A stretch of 64,000 bases of DNA. Origin: Thermoanaerobacterales bacterium (GTDB taxonomy: Bacteria; Bacillota; Thermosediminibacteria; Thermosediminibacterales; Tepidanaerobacteraceae). Positions 1 through 8,806 of this stretch are shown here, one piece after another. The position numbers and the translations under genes were made by a program. Location of the stretch: contig DUMA01000022.1 in NCBI GenBank assembly GCA_012840135.1, positions 1-64,000 on the forward strand, given 5' to 3'. The notes below the pieces were generated by a model. That model did not search any database. It was not told the origin of the DNA and worked only from the letters and a program-made list of their open reading frames with translations. Every line of letters begins with the position of its first letter. Position 1 is the first letter of the stretch.

Positions 1-59
1 CAAGAGGGCATTTAAGTAAACTTAAGTTTATAGATGATTTTCAATCAAATTCTTAAGCT

Positions 60-155
60 GGCTTTAGCCTGAACAGCGACTTTCAGTCGCAAATAATTCC
101 CTGCACTTCAGTGCAGGGTGGTTCAATATTCACAGGGCATAATATTTGCCCTGTG
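60..155. repeat. Row of four short stem-loops upstream of the pilus genes
   Basis: Four back-to-back inverted repeats are visible: GGC-ttta-GCC (60-69), GCGAC-tttca-GTCGC (76-90), CCCTGCAC-ttca-GTGCAGGG (99-118) and CACAGGGCA-taatatt-TGCCCTGTG (131-155). The middle two share a TTCA loop. No clear T-run follows the last one, so a simple terminator is not obvious. Together they fill most of the 194-nt region before the first gene. Confidence 0.7.
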
Positions 156-194
156 AACCCATTCTTTTATTCATGAAAGTGGCTGATATGCTAT

Positions 195-932
195 ATGCTT
201 TACTTAATTGTATTTATCCTCGGCCTCATAGTTGGCAGTTTTCTTAATGTATGCATATACAGGATACCCAGGGGACAGTCGATAGTTTTCCCGCCTTCCA
301 GCTGCCCTTCTTGCGGCAGGAGGTTAAAACCTCTGCATATGGTGCCGGTTTTAAGCTTTCTTTTACTGGGAGGCAAATGCGCGTATTGCAAAGAGAAGAT
401 TTCTGCGGTGTATCCCATAGTTGAATTGGGTACGGCCGCATTATATACATTTTTGCTATACAGGTTTAGCATAGGGATGTTATTTTTTAAATACAGTTTG
501 CTTTTTTCAATTTTAATTGTTGTTTGTTTTATTGATATGGAAAACCAGATTATCCCTGATGAGATAATCATAGTGGGTTTACTGGCAGGGATAATCTTTT
601 CAAGCGTAGATAAACAAAATCTTTTGAGGGATTATATCCCCGGAGCTATGATCGGGAGTGGCATCATATTGTTAATCGTCATTCTTTCAAGGGGAGGCAT
701 GGGGGGCGGAGATATAAAACTCATGGCGGTAATTGGCATATTTCTGGGATGGCGGAAAGCTCTTTTAACGTTGTTTATTTCCTTTATACTGGGGGGCATA
801 TTCGCATTTTTCTTGCTCATCACCCGTAAAAAGGGCATGAAGGATACGGTACCTTACGGGCCTTTCCTGGGGGCAGCTGTCATTGTAACGGTCTTTTACT
901 ATCCATATATTGTTCCCTATTATTTTAAGTAA
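195..932 (+). CDS. Prepilin peptidase (A24 family, PilD/ComC type)
   Basis: Polytopic membrane aspartic peptidase that would cleave, and in many members N-methylate, type IV prepilins at the inner face of the membrane. The 245-residue length is typical. The N-terminal domain has the CPSC...CAYC zinc-type cysteine pairs near residues 37-65. The catalytic aspartates are seen in FIDMENQIIPDE (about residue 115) and GGGDIKLM (about 175), the A24 signature. The gene heads a run of pilin genes whose products carry the matching GF(S/T)-E cleavage site, so its substrates are encoded next door. The ATG at 195 has only a weak AAAGTGG site upstream. Confidence 0.93.
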   Translation: MLYLIVFILGLIVGSFLNVCIYRIPRGQSIVFPPSSCPSCGRRLKPLHMVPVLSFLLLGGKCAYCKEKISAVYPIVELGTAALYTFLLYRFSIGMLFFKYSLLFSILIVVCFIDMENQIIPDEIIIVGLLAGIIFSSVDKQNLLRDYIPGAMIGSGIILLIVILSRGGMGGGDIKLMAVIGIFLGWRKALLTLFISFILGGIFAFFLLITRKKGMKDTVPYGPFLGAAVIVTVFYYPYIVPYYFK

Positions 933-947
933 GTAGGAGAATAGCTT

Positions 948-1394
948 GTGTATAAACATAGAAAAGGTTTTTCCACTGTAGAATTGCTGGCTGTCCTTGT
1001 AATTTTCTCAATAATAGCTGCCATTGCCACCCAGAATTTTAATTATATCCTATCAAGAGTTAAAATAAACACTACCATAATGGAGCTTGTCGCCAATATA
1101 AGACACGCTCAGCAGATAGCGCTGGGAGAAAGGATCAACTGTTATGTCGTTTTTGACAATAAAAATAAGTTTTACAGCATACGGGTCGACGCCAATCCGA
1201 CTCCGAAAATATTAAAGTGGGTTAATTTTGATAAAAGAATCGATATCACCACCAGTTTTGCAGAAAACCGTTTTCATTTTACTTCACTGGGGGCACCTTC
1301 CGCAGGAGGGACTATTTATATCAAAGACAGTAGTGGCAGGACATACAGGATAACCATACAGGTGGCCACCGGCAGGGTAAAAGTATATTACTAA
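948..1394 (+). CDS. Type IV pilin-like / GspH-type pseudopilin
   Basis: A 148-residue protein with a type III signal: short basic leader, KGF|STVELLAV cleavage site with Glu at +5, then a hydrophobic helix of about 20 residues. The rest is a small globular domain with predicted strands, as in GspH/FimT minor pseudopilins. The GTG start at 948 follows a good AGGAGA site 8 nt upstream. It lies 15 nt after the prepilin peptidase, in one operon. It probably acts as a minor subunit of a type IV pilus or competence pseudopilus; its exact role in the fibre cannot be told from sequence. Confidence 0.85.
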   Translation: MYKHRKGFSTVELLAVLVIFSIIAAIATQNFNYILSRVKINTTIMELVANIRHAQQIALGERINCYVVFDNKNKFYSIRVDANPTPKILKWVNFDKRIDITTSFAENRFHFTSLGAPSAGGTIYIKDSSGRTYRITIQVATGRVKVYY

Positions 1395-1428
1395 AAGTAT
1401 ATTACTAAATTACTAAGGTGTGGTTATT

Positions 1429-2217
1429 GTGAAAAGAGATAAAAACTATAGCGGCGGTTTTACTTTGATTGAAATAATGGTAGCCCTTGCCATACTGGGG
1501 ATTGTAATAGTACCAGTTATTGGGCTGTTTTCATCTTCTGTGGAAAATAATTACAAGACAAACCGTGATATTATAGCACTCACGTTGGCAAGGGACATAA
1601 TGGATAAGATAAAAGCAGGCGACACAAACATTGAAGAAGATATTAATTATTATAAAGAAAGATACGAAGTGGAGATAGCCGTAACAGCTCCTGAAAGTAC
1701 TGAAAACAATCGCCTGGGTGTAGTAAAGGTTTATGTTGCTCCCAAAAAGGGTATGAATGCCATAAGTCAGGGCTTGATGCTGGCTTCCTACTCCACCAAT
1801 GTATTCATTGAATCGATAGATACGTCACCGCCAGGGAATGGGAATGGAAATGGAAATGGTAATGGTAATGGTAATGGTGGCGGCAATAATAACGGAGGAG
1901 GAAACGGAGGCGGAGACATCGAAGAGCCGCCGGTCGGAGGAAATGAAGATGATTATTGGGAATGGTTTTACAGTTTGCTGAAATTTTTACGTGCAGTGGG
2001 GGTTATAATTTTAGCCCTGACCATAATTCCTTTAATACTATGGTTAAAGGTTCCGCAACTACATAACCGCCCTTTTATTGAGGCAATCATTGCGTCTTAT
2101 GATGTACTTGTATATATTCATAACACTTACGGATTGATAAACTGGGGGCATTTTAAAAATGAAATAAGAAGGCGATATGGTATTAATTTGACAATAAGTG
2201 ACCTATTTGGTTTTTAA
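1429..2217 (+). CDS. Pilin-like protein with Gly-Asn repeat and C-terminal membrane segment
   Basis: The N terminus has a pilin signal (GGF|TLIEIMVALAILG) and a PilV/GspI-like domain to about residue 125. Then follows a low-complexity linker, a run of GN dipeptides encoded by a GGNAAT-type hexamer repeat (about 1834-1875), changing to Gly-rich. After it comes a second hydrophobic segment (VIILALTIIPLILWL) and a basic 55-residue tail. A second membrane helix is unusual in a pilin, so the tail may be a fused separate domain or the protein may stay membrane-bound. I chose the GTG at 1429 because AAGGTG ends 8 nt before it; the ORF can open at 1420. Confidence 0.75.
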   Translation: MKRDKNYSGGFTLIEIMVALAILGIVIVPVIGLFSSSVENNYKTNRDIIALTLARDIMDKIKAGDTNIEEDINYYKERYEVEIAVTAPESTENNRLGVVKVYVAPKKGMNAISQGLMLASYSTNVFIESIDTSPPGNGNGNGNGNGNGNGGGNNNGGGNGGGDIEEPPVGGNEDDYWEWFYSLLKFLRAVGVIILALTIIPLILWLKVPQLHNRPFIEAIIASYDVLVYIHNTYGLINWGHFKNEIRRRYGINLTISDLFGF

Positions 2218-2232
2218 CAGGTGGTGGCTCGA

Positions 2233-2703
2233 ATGCCTTTTTTAGAAAAAAAGAAGGGGTTTTCCCTTGTGGAATTACTGGTGGCTTTGGGGCTTGCAAT
2301 GATAATTATGACCGCTGCAAGTCTAGTGTATTTTTCAGGTATCAAAGCCTGGGTGCGCGGTGAAAACCAGGTAGAAGTGCAGCAGAACCTCAGGATAGCC
2401 ATGAATACTCTAAGCAATGAGATACAAATGGCCGATATGATTGAGATATATAAAACGGAAAAAAAATTGGTCCTTTCTTACAATGATGGAAGCACGAGAT
2501 CATATTATTATGATCCTGAGTCAAAAGAAATCAGACTTGGAGAAAGTAACAGCACTGTAGCCATGTACATCAGCGACTTCGACATCAAATATTCGGATAA
2601 TCTGATTTCGATTTCTCTGACTACAGAAGAAAGACCAGGGATAAAGAGCAAAACCTATGAATTTGGAATTAATGCCAGGGGGAAGGAAATTAATGTTAAA
2701 TAA
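2233..2703 (+). CDS. Pilin-like protein (PilW/GspJ type)
   Basis: Signal KKGF|SLVELLVALGLAMIIM followed by a globular domain of about 120 residues, as in PilW/GspJ minor pilins. The ATG at 2233 sits 8 nt after AGGTGG and is preferred over the GTG at 2221. Its 3' end overlaps the next pilin gene by 11 nt, which suggests coupled translation. It is likely a minor subunit in the same fibre as its neighbours. Confidence 0.8.
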   Translation: MPFLEKKKGFSLVELLVALGLAMIIMTAASLVYFSGIKAWVRGENQVEVQQNLRIAMNTLSNEIQMADMIEIYKTEKKLVLSYNDGSTRSYYYDPESKEIRLGESNSTVAMYISDFDIKYSDNLISISLTTEERPGIKSKTYEFGINARGKEINVK

Positions 2704-3193
2704 TAATAAGGGGTCAGTATTGGTTATGGTAATGATGTTTACACTTATACTTACAGTCCTTGGTACTTCCGTTCTGGCTGTAACAATGAATGAGTATCGC
2801 ATGGAAAAGGCGTATAGGGATAGCGTGGCGGCCTATTTTCTGGCAGAGGCGGGCTTGGAAAAAGCTGTTTATGAGATAGCCGAAATGGAAAATATTGAAG
2901 GTCTCGAAGCAAAATCCTGGAATATGAATTCTAGCGAAAGAGAAAATCTATTAAAGCCAGGATCTAATGGTGATTATACGGTTACGGTAAAAAACGTACA
3001 GCTAGATGATATAATATATGTGGATCGCCAGCAAACAGTAGTATATAAAAGGATTTATAAAATTGTTTTACAATCCCAGGCATCTATAGATGGAATGACG
3101 AGAAAAATAGAGGCCGGTATAAGAGTGGAAGACTACGAAGCCGACGATATAGAAAATAAAGTAGAAGTCTTATACTGGCATCAATTAAGATAA
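2693..3193 (+). CDS. PilX-like pilus assembly protein
   Basis: About 166 residues. The leader MLNNNKGSVLVMVMMFTLILTVLG and the motif AAYFLAEAGLEKAVYEI match the N-terminal region of PilX/PulK-like minor pilins, where the AEAG-A/L pattern follows the hydrophobic helix. The ATG at 2693 is preceded by GGGGGAAGGA, so I reject the upstream ATG at 2657, which lies inside the previous gene. Last of the pilin group before the ComFB-like gene. Confidence 0.75.
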   Translation: MLNNNKGSVLVMVMMFTLILTVLGTSVLAVTMNEYRMEKAYRDSVAAYFLAEAGLEKAVYEIAEMENIEGLEAKSWNMNSSERENLLKPGSNGDYTVTVKNVQLDDIIYVDRQQTVVYKRIYKIVLQSQASIDGMTRKIEAGIRVEDYEADDIENKVEVLYWHQLR

Positions 3194-3213
3194 CAGGGAG
3201 AGAGGAGAACATT

Positions 3214-3486
3214 ATGAAATTAAAAAATTACATGGAAGATGTGGTGCTTTATTTCCTGCCGATAGTTTTAAAAGATATGGACGGCGTATGTAAATGTGAA
3301 GATTGTATGAATGATATAGCGGCTCTAGCTCTAAATAAATTAAAACCTCACTATATCAGCTCAGAAAAAGGAGAGATTTATTCCAGGCTGGAAGAAATGT
3401 ATACTCAATTTCGGGTGGACGTAATTGCTGCGATCATGGAATCCGCCCAGCAAGTATCGAAAAGTCCGAGACATAAGAACGTGTAG
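3214..3486 (+). CDS. ComFB-like late competence family protein
   Basis: A 90-residue soluble protein. The pattern MEDVV...CKCEDCMNDIAALALNKLKPHYISSEKGEIY matches the ComFB family, including its cysteines near residues 27-32 and the NDI-ALALN-L-P-Y block. The family occurs beside competence and type IV pilus genes in Firmicutes and cyanobacteria; some members bind cyclic dinucleotides, which I cannot judge here. It sits between the pilins and pilM with short gaps, so it is probably co-transcribed with them. Confidence 0.82.
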   Translation: MKLKNYMEDVVLYFLPIVLKDMDGVCKCEDCMNDIAALALNKLKPHYISSEKGEIYSRLEEMYTQFRVDVIAAIMESAQQVSKSPRHKNV

Positions 3487-3498
3487 GCTGGTGTAGAA

Positions 3499-4557
3499 AT
3501 GTTTGGAGTAGGAAATAAAATACTGGGTTTAGACATAGGCAGCAGCATCATAAAATGGATTGTATACAGTGAAGATAAAAACATGCCATTAGTATATAAT
3601 TGGGGTTTTGAGAAAACACCGTATGGAGCTGTCAAAAACGGCAGGATCTTTGAAAGACAAATTCTTCTGACTAAACTTAAGGAAATTATTGTAAACAATG
3701 GCATAAAAGTGAATAAAGCATCAATAACATTGTCATGTCCAGAGATGATCATCAGGACAGTGACTATTCCAAAACTTAAACAGAGGGAAATCCAAAATGT
3801 GGTAAGATTTGAAGCTGAGCAGTTTATTCCAGGCAACAGCGATGAGTATATTATTGATTACAAAATATATGGAGAAACAAAAGAGAATCAGAACGATTTA
3901 TTAAAAACCCTTATAGTAGCTTTGCCTTCAGGCATTGTGCAAAATTACATAGAGCTGTTAGAAGATCTTTCCATCAAACCTCTAGCAGTGGATTTTAACG
4001 GTAACAGTGCTTGCCGGTTTTTAAACCTTTTTTTAAAAAATATTCGTGATAAGGATTATGTACTGATAGATATGGGAGCTTCTAATACTATAATCACCAT
4101 AGCTGAAAGGGGTGTTCCGGTTCTAACCCGTCTTGTACAAATCGGAAGTGAAGAAATGGTTCGGACCGTTGCAAATTCCTTTAATCTTAATCTGGAGGAT
4201 GGAGAAAAATACATTAAGACTCACGGCAGGGTTTTTTTAGATAATGAACAGCCGGAAGATAAAATATTGTGGGAAATGATGACAAGTATCATGCCTACTG
4301 TGGAATTGCTTTTAAAAGATATTTTTCAGTCCCTGGAGTTTTATAAATCCATGACTAAAAAATCTATAGATACAACTTTAATGATAGGGGGAGGCAGTTA
4401 TTTAAAAAACATAGATAAGTATGTTGCACAGCAGTTGAGCATGAACATTTTACCGCTGAAAGGAATTTTCCCTTTAAAAATGAAAAAAGAAATGCAAGCA
4501 GACATTGTAAGTTTATTTTGCAACGTTTTAGGCCTTGCTTTTCGGGAGGGAGAATAA
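3499..4557 (+). CDS. pilM: Type IV pilus assembly protein PilM (actin-like ATPase)
   Basis: A 352-residue cytoplasmic protein of the FtsA/actin fold: phosphate-1 motif LGLDIGSSIIKWI near the N terminus, phosphate-2 region VLIDMGASNTIITI around 190-205 and the adenosine motif MIGGGSYLKNI near 300. PilM binds the cytoplasmic tail of PilN and links the inner-membrane alignment complex to the assembly motor. The following pilN and pilO genes confirm the assignment. The stop codon nearly abuts the pilN start. Confidence 0.9.
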   Translation: MFGVGNKILGLDIGSSIIKWIVYSEDKNMPLVYNWGFEKTPYGAVKNGRIFERQILLTKLKEIIVNNGIKVNKASITLSCPEMIIRTVTIPKLKQREIQNVVRFEAEQFIPGNSDEYIIDYKIYGETKENQNDLLKTLIVALPSGIVQNYIELLEDLSIKPLAVDFNGNSACRFLNLFLKNIRDKDYVLIDMGASNTIITIAERGVPVLTRLVQIGSEEMVRTVANSFNLNLEDGEKYIKTHGRVFLDNEQPEDKILWEMMTSIMPTVELLLKDIFQSLEFYKSMTKKSIDTTLMIGGGSYLKNIDKYVAQQLSMNILPLKGIFPLKMKKEMQADIVSLFCNVLGLAFREGE

Positions 4558-4558
4558 A

Positions 4559-5116
4559 TTGAAAAATGAAATAAATCTTCTACCCGAAAAGTATAAAAAT
4601 TTGAGGCAGAAAAACCGGTGGAAAAGACTAAAAATAGCAGGAATAATTATCTTGGCAATTTTTGCTGCTGCTTTGATTTATGTACCTCTTTTTTTAATAA
4701 ATAAGATGTCGGCCGAAAGTATAATGCTAAAAAATCAATTAGTAAGCATGAAGGATGTCTCAGATTACAGGATGACAAAGCAGGAACTAGCACAGGATCT
4801 GACCAGGTGGCAAAATATTATAAAAAACCTGCAATCAAAAGGGAATGAATGGTCAAAAATTATTTCTGAAATAGGTCAAAATGTGCCTGAAGGAATGGAA
4901 CTCACATCGATAAACTTTACAAATGACGGAAGCTTAAAAGTATCCGGCCAGGCTCAAAACTATAATCTTGTAGCTCAATTCCTGGTTAATTTGCAGAACA
5001 TGACCATAATAACAGAGGCTGAACCGATCAGCATAATCCAGCAGGAAAGCGGTTTGTACGGTTTTGAAATCAATTGCATTATTGCAAACGGAAGTGATAA
5101 GAATGAAGCTAAGTAG
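4559..5116 (+). CDS. pilN: Type IV pilus assembly protein PilN
   Basis: The short cytoplasmic tail contains the PilM-binding INLLPEKYK motif (INLLP is diagnostic). One transmembrane helix (IAGIIILAIFAAALIYVPLFLI) and a coiled coil plus periplasmic-type ferredoxin-like domain follow. I chose the TTG at 4559, 6 nt after GGAGGGA, over the in-frame ATG at 4535 inside pilM. About 185 residues, normal for PilN. It overlaps the start of the next gene by 14 nt. Confidence 0.85.
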   Translation: MKNEINLLPEKYKNLRQKNRWKRLKIAGIIILAIFAAALIYVPLFLINKMSAESIMLKNQLVSMKDVSDYRMTKQELAQDLTRWQNIIKNLQSKGNEWSKIISEIGQNVPEGMELTSINFTNDGSLKVSGQAQNYNLVAQFLVNLQNMTIITEAEPISIIQQESGLYGFEINCIIANGSDKNEAK

Positions 5117-5990
5117 GCGAGAGATTAACCTTTTGGCCATTGCACTGGTCGGATTAGCTTTTTTTATTTATTATAATTTTTTTCTCTCAAACTATATATA
5201 TAAATATCTTTTACTTAAAAAAGACATAAGCATAAGTCAAAAGCAACTTTTGAGTTTGCAAAAAGACAAAAACGACATCGATTCTTTAATCAAGGAAATA
5301 GAAAAAAGTAAAAAGCAAATTGCAGAGATGGAATTGTTGGTACCGCCCAGCAAGAAGATACCGGAGATCATCACACAGCTCGAAAGCCTTTCAAAAGACG
5401 CTGGAGTCAAATTGAAAGGTATTACTTTCGAAAATCCCCAGGATCAAAGCAAGGGAGAAAAGCAACAAGCGGGTACCAGCCAATCATCACCACAAGATAA
5501 GAATATCAATAACAACGATTATGTTGAGATACTCATGCAATTAAATTTGGAAGGACCTTACAGTAATATTATATCCTTCCTGAACTCTATGGAGAATTTT
5601 AAAAGGTTGTACAATGTTAGAAATATTACCCTGAATAAAAAGCAGGGAGATACTGGAGAAAATCTTGAGCTGCAGCTTGGAATAATTGCATATGCTATTA
5701 AATTTAACAATAAGCTCATGCAAGAACCTTCAACCTATGATTTTATGGGAAAAAATTATGGCCGGCAGAACCCGTTTAAGTCTCTGCAAACGGGGAATAA
5801 TTCATTGGCGATTACAAATCCATCCGTAGCGCCAGTGCCGACCCAAAATGCACCAAAACCAGATAGTGGTGTTTCCAATCAGAGCAAAGCACCTACAAAT
5901 CCTCAGAATAGCCAGGACGACAAGATGATTACGGATTTTATGGAAAGATTCCTTAAATTAATTTTGGAAGATGTACAAAAGAATCAATAA
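5103..5990 (+). CDS. pilO: PilO-like type IV pilus inner-membrane protein
   Basis: The ATG at 5103 gives MKLSRREINLLAIALVGLAFFIYY: a short cytoplasmic tail, one membrane helix, a coiled coil (about 40-85) and a globular region typical of PilO, the partner of PilN. After residue 215 there is a proline-, serine- and asparagine-rich low-complexity tail ending in a short helix, making the protein longer (295) than usual PilO (about 200). The last pilus gene of this group. The extension has no function I can assign. Confidence 0.8.
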   Translation: MKLSRREINLLAIALVGLAFFIYYNFFLSNYIYKYLLLKKDISISQKQLLSLQKDKNDIDSLIKEIEKSKKQIAEMELLVPPSKKIPEIITQLESLSKDAGVKLKGITFENPQDQSKGEKQQAGTSQSSPQDKNINNNDYVEILMQLNLEGPYSNIISFLNSMENFKRLYNVRNITLNKKQGDTGENLELQLGIIAYAIKFNNKLMQEPSTYDFMGKNYGRQNPFKSLQTGNNSLAITNPSVAPVPTQNAPKPDSGVSNQSKAPTNPQNSQDDKMITDFMERFLKLILEDVQKNQ

Positions 5991-6023
5991 AACAACTTTT
6001 TGTCATAATTAGGAGGACAGAGC

Positions 6024-6536
6024 GTGAAAAAAACGAACATAATATTGATAGGATTCATGGCAACAGGTAAGACTTCTGTTGGGAAAAAAATCGCTGACTT
6101 ATTAAAAATGGATTTTTTGGATACTGATTTACTCATAGAAAAATCTCTGGGCTTAACAGTGCCGGAGATTTTTGCAAGGTTTGGAGAAAAATATTTTAGA
6201 GAAAAAGAGAGTCAAATAGCTAAAGAAATGGCAAGCAAGAATAATGTAGTGGTAGCCACCGGCGGCGGAATTGTCCTAAATCCTGATAACATGAAATTTC
6301 TTTGTAGCAACGGAATAATAGCATGGCTTAAAGCTCCCGTAGAGCTGATTTATAAAAGGATTAGATTCGACAGTTACAGGCCCCTATCTTATAACAAAAG
6401 CATTGAGGAAATCGAGGAAATGTATAAAAAAAGGTATGATTTATATGAGAGATATGCTGATTTTTGCATAGATGTTTCGAAAAAATCTGTGGAGAGTATT
6501 GCTGGAGAAATAGTGACTTATTACAATAGGATCTGA
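6024..6536 (+). CDS. aroK: Shikimate kinase
   Basis: A 170-residue P-loop kinase that phosphorylates shikimate with ATP (shikimate pathway). Walker A is GFMATGKTSVGKKIA; the shikimate-binding D-T/D-L region is DTDLLIEKSLG; FGEKYFREKES and the GGGIV motif follow, and the LID arginine lies in RPLSYNKS. The GTG start follows AGGAGGACAG. Its neighbour aroQ belongs to the same pathway, although a candidate promoter region lies between them. Confidence 0.95.
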   Translation: MKKTNIILIGFMATGKTSVGKKIADLLKMDFLDTDLLIEKSLGLTVPEIFARFGEKYFREKESQIAKEMASKNNVVVATGGGIVLNPDNMKFLCSNGIIAWLKAPVELIYKRIRFDSYRPLSYNKSIEEIEEMYKKRYDLYERYADFCIDVSKKSVESIAGEIVTYYNRI

Positions 6537-6676
6537 GATTGTAATATCCGGGGCACCGTTCTTAAATGCAAAAAATGAAATTCAAATGCTGCTATATCAA
6601 AAAAACTTTTTTTGACCTGTTCAAAAAGTGGAAAATATGGTAATATAATTTGGGAGTTTTTTTGCGGAGGTCTGAT

Positions 6677-7123
6677 ATGAAGATAAAAATAATAAACGGG
6701 CCCAATTTAAACCTCCTGGGTATAAGGGATAAAAAAATATATGGCGAAACATCCCTTGACGAAATTAATGAAAACATCAGTAAAAAGGCTCTTGAAATGG
6801 GGGCCACGGTGGATTTTTTCCAGTCAAACAGTGAAGGCGCTATTATAGATGAAATTCAAAAATGCCTGGGCAACTACGACGGAATAATCATAAATCCCGG
6901 AGGATATACTCACTATAGTGTAGCCATAAGGGATGCGTTGGAAGCCGTAAGGATACCGACCGTAGAAGTTCATCTGAGCAATATATTTAGCAGGGAAGAT
7001 TTCAGGCGAACGACCATTACAGGACAAAGAGCTATGGGTATAATAGCGGGTCTGGGGGCGGAAGGATATATTCTTGCACTTATTGGTTTGAAGAATATCC
7101 TTTGTAAAAAGGAGGGGATTTAA
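6677..7123 (+). CDS. aroQ: 3-dehydroquinate dehydratase, type II
   Basis: A 148-residue protein (type II enzymes are about 145 and form dodecamers). It converts 3-dehydroquinate to 3-dehydroshikimate. Seen: INGPNLNLLGIR with the catalytic Arg and the flexible-loop Tyr (KKIYGETSLDE), the NSEGAIID region, INPGGYTHYSVAIRDA, and VEVHLSNIFSREDFRR with the catalytic His. The ATG at 6677 is 7 nt after GCGGAGG; the upstream TTG at 6650 is not needed. Confidence 0.96.
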   Translation: MKIKIINGPNLNLLGIRDKKIYGETSLDEINENISKKALEMGATVDFFQSNSEGAIIDEIQKCLGNYDGIIINPGGYTHYSVAIRDALEAVRIPTVEVHLSNIFSREDFRRTTITGQRAMGIIAGLGAEGYILALIGLKNILCKKEGI

Positions 7124-7138
7124 ATATACTCTAAAAGG

Positions 7139-8197
7139 TTGGAAACACTTAGAAGTAAGCTTGTTGAAAAAAATTTGGACTGTTTTTTGATAAGCAAGCC
7201 CGAGAACCAGTTTTATATCAGCGGCTTTTCCGGTGGTGAAGGAGTGGTCGCCGTTACCTGCAGAGGTGCCGCTATCATTACAGATTCCAGATATACAGAA
7301 CAGGCAAAAACCGAAGCACCGGGTTTTGCGATTTTAGAGCAAAAAGCAGGTGTTTCGCCTTTTGAAGTCTGTGCAAATAATTTTAAATCAGAGATAAAGA
7401 ATGTGGGGTTTGAAAGCCACTATATTACATATGATCAGTTTGAGGATATAAAAAAATACTTTGAAGGCATTGATGTTAAACCTGCAGGAAGCTTGGTAGA
7501 AGAGCTCAGGACGATCAAAGAACCACATGAAATTGAAATGATAAAAAAAGCTCAGGAAATCACCGACAAAACTTTTGTTCATATTCTCAAATATATAAAA
7601 CCCGGGGTTGCAGAAAAGGATCTGGCATGTGAAATGGAATATTTTATGAAGAAAAACGGTGCCGATGGGATTGCTTTTGATACCATATTGGCATCTGGCC
7701 CTAGGAGTTCTCTACCCCACGGGAGAGCTTCAGGGCGGAAGATTCAGTACGGTGACTTTATAACTATGGATTTTGGCGCCCGTTACTCCTGGTACTGTTC
7801 GGATATGACAAGAACCGTATTTTTAGGCAGGCCCGATGACACACAGGTCAAAATCTACAATATAGTGCTGGAAGCTCAGAAAAGAGCCCTGGAATATATA
7901 AAATCGGGACTTTTGGGGAAAGATGTAGATAGATTGGCAAGGGAAGTAATAGATAAAAGCGGTTACGGAAATAACTTTGGCCACGGTTTGGGTCACGGTG
8001 TCGGTATTGAGATACATGAATCTCCCAGGCTGTCGCCGAAAGGAGATATGGAACTTTTGCCGGGCATGGTAGTGACGGTTGAACCGGGCATATACATAGA
8101 AAATTACGGTGGTGTGAGAATAGAGGACATGGTGGTGGTTACACAAAACGGGTGTGATAATTTAACCAAATCCGACAAGCATTTAATTTTATTATAG
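7139..8197 (+). CDS. Xaa-Pro dipeptidase/aminopeptidase (M24B)
   Basis: A cytoplasmic metallopeptidase of the pita-bread fold. The creatinase-like N-terminal domain spans about 1-120. The catalytic domain has the five M24 metal ligands: [16 protein letters not shown] (two Asp), [12 protein letters not shown] (His), VTVEPGIYI (Glu) and [11 protein letters not shown] (Glu). Length 352 is typical of PepQ-like enzymes. It sits directly before efp, a common Firmicutes arrangement. The start is uncertain: the TTG at 7139 directly abuts its only nearby AAAAGG, whereas a perfect GGAGGGG lies 6 nt before an in-frame ATA at 7124 (see findings). Confidence 0.92.
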   Translation: METLRSKLVEKNLDCFLISKPENQFYISGFSGGEGVVAVTCRGAAIITDSRYTEQAKTEAPGFAILEQKAGVSPFEVCANNFKSEIKNVGFESHYITYDQFEDIKKYFEGIDVKPAGSLVEELRTIKEPHEIEMIKKAQEITDKTFVHILKYIKPGVAEKDLACEMEYFMKKNGADGIAFDTILASGPRSSLPHGRASGRKIQYGDFITMDFGARYSWYCSDMTRTVFLGRPDDTQVKIYNIVLEAQKRALEYIKSGLLGKDVDRLAREVIDKSGYGNNFGHGLGHGVGIEIHESPRLSPKGDMELLPGMVVTVEPGIYIENYGGVRIEDMVVVTQNGCDNLTKSDKHLILL

Positions 8198-8228
8198 AAT
8201 AGTATATATTTTTGGGAGGTATTCATGC

Positions 8229-8786
8229 ATGATATCTACAAACGATTTAAGAACAGGCGTGACCGTTGAAATTGATGGAGATGTATTCATGGTAGTGGAT
8301 TTTCAGCATGTTAAACCCGGCAAAGGTGCTGCTTTTGTTAGAACTAAAATAAAAAATGTAAAAACCGGCCAGGTTTTTGAAAGGACCTTTAGAGCAGGTG
8401 AAAAACTAAATCGTGCAGTCATCGAAAGAAAAACCATGCAGTACCTGTATGAAAGCGGTGAAACCTATTATTTTATGGATACACAAACCTTTGAGCAAAT
8501 TCCTTTGAACAAAGATCAGCTGGGGGATTCTATAAAATATTTAAAAGAAAACATGGAAGTTATGGTTATGTTTTATGAAGGCGTTTCTATTGGAATTGAA
8601 CTCCCCACATTTGTGGAACTTCAGGTCATTGAAACAGAACCCGGTTTTAAGGGTGATACTGCCACTGGAGGTTCAAAACCCGCTACCCTGGAAACTGGGG
8701 CGGTAGTGCAGGTCCCCCTTTTTATAAATAAAGGCGATGTCATAAGAGTTGATACCAGAACAGGTGAATATCTGAGCAGGGTTTAA
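8229..8786 (+). CDS. efp: Elongation factor P
   Basis: A 185-residue three-domain OB-fold/KOW factor that binds ribosomes stalled at polyproline. Seen: [18 protein letters not shown], the modification-loop region [13 protein letters not shown] with the apical lysine, and the conserved C-terminal domain [16 protein letters not shown]...[13 protein letters not shown]. The ATG at 8229 is chosen over an overlapping out-of-frame ATG at 8225; GGGAGG lies upstream. It follows the M24 peptidase gene. Confidence 0.98.
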   Translation: MISTNDLRTGVTVEIDGDVFMVVDFQHVKPGKGAAFVRTKIKNVKTGQVFERTFRAGEKLNRAVIERKTMQYLYESGETYYFMDTQTFEQIPLNKDQLGDSIKYLKENMEVMVMFYEGVSIGIELPTFVELQVIETEPGFKGDTATGGSKPATLETGAVVQVPLFINKGDVIRVDTRTGEYLSRV

Positions 8787-8806
8787 TTTGAAAGGAGGCA
8801 GTCAAA

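Noticed and set aside
1834-1920. Hexamer repeat in the pilin gene as a CRISPR-like or VNTR intergenic repeat
   Set aside because: It is in frame within a coding sequence and encodes a Gly-Asn linker.
6612-6649. TTGACC and TATAAT before aroQ as a promoter
   Set aside because: The spacing is 26 nt, too long for a sigma-A promoter. A TTCAAA at 6620-6625 gives an 18-nt spacer but is a weak -35, so I did not call it.
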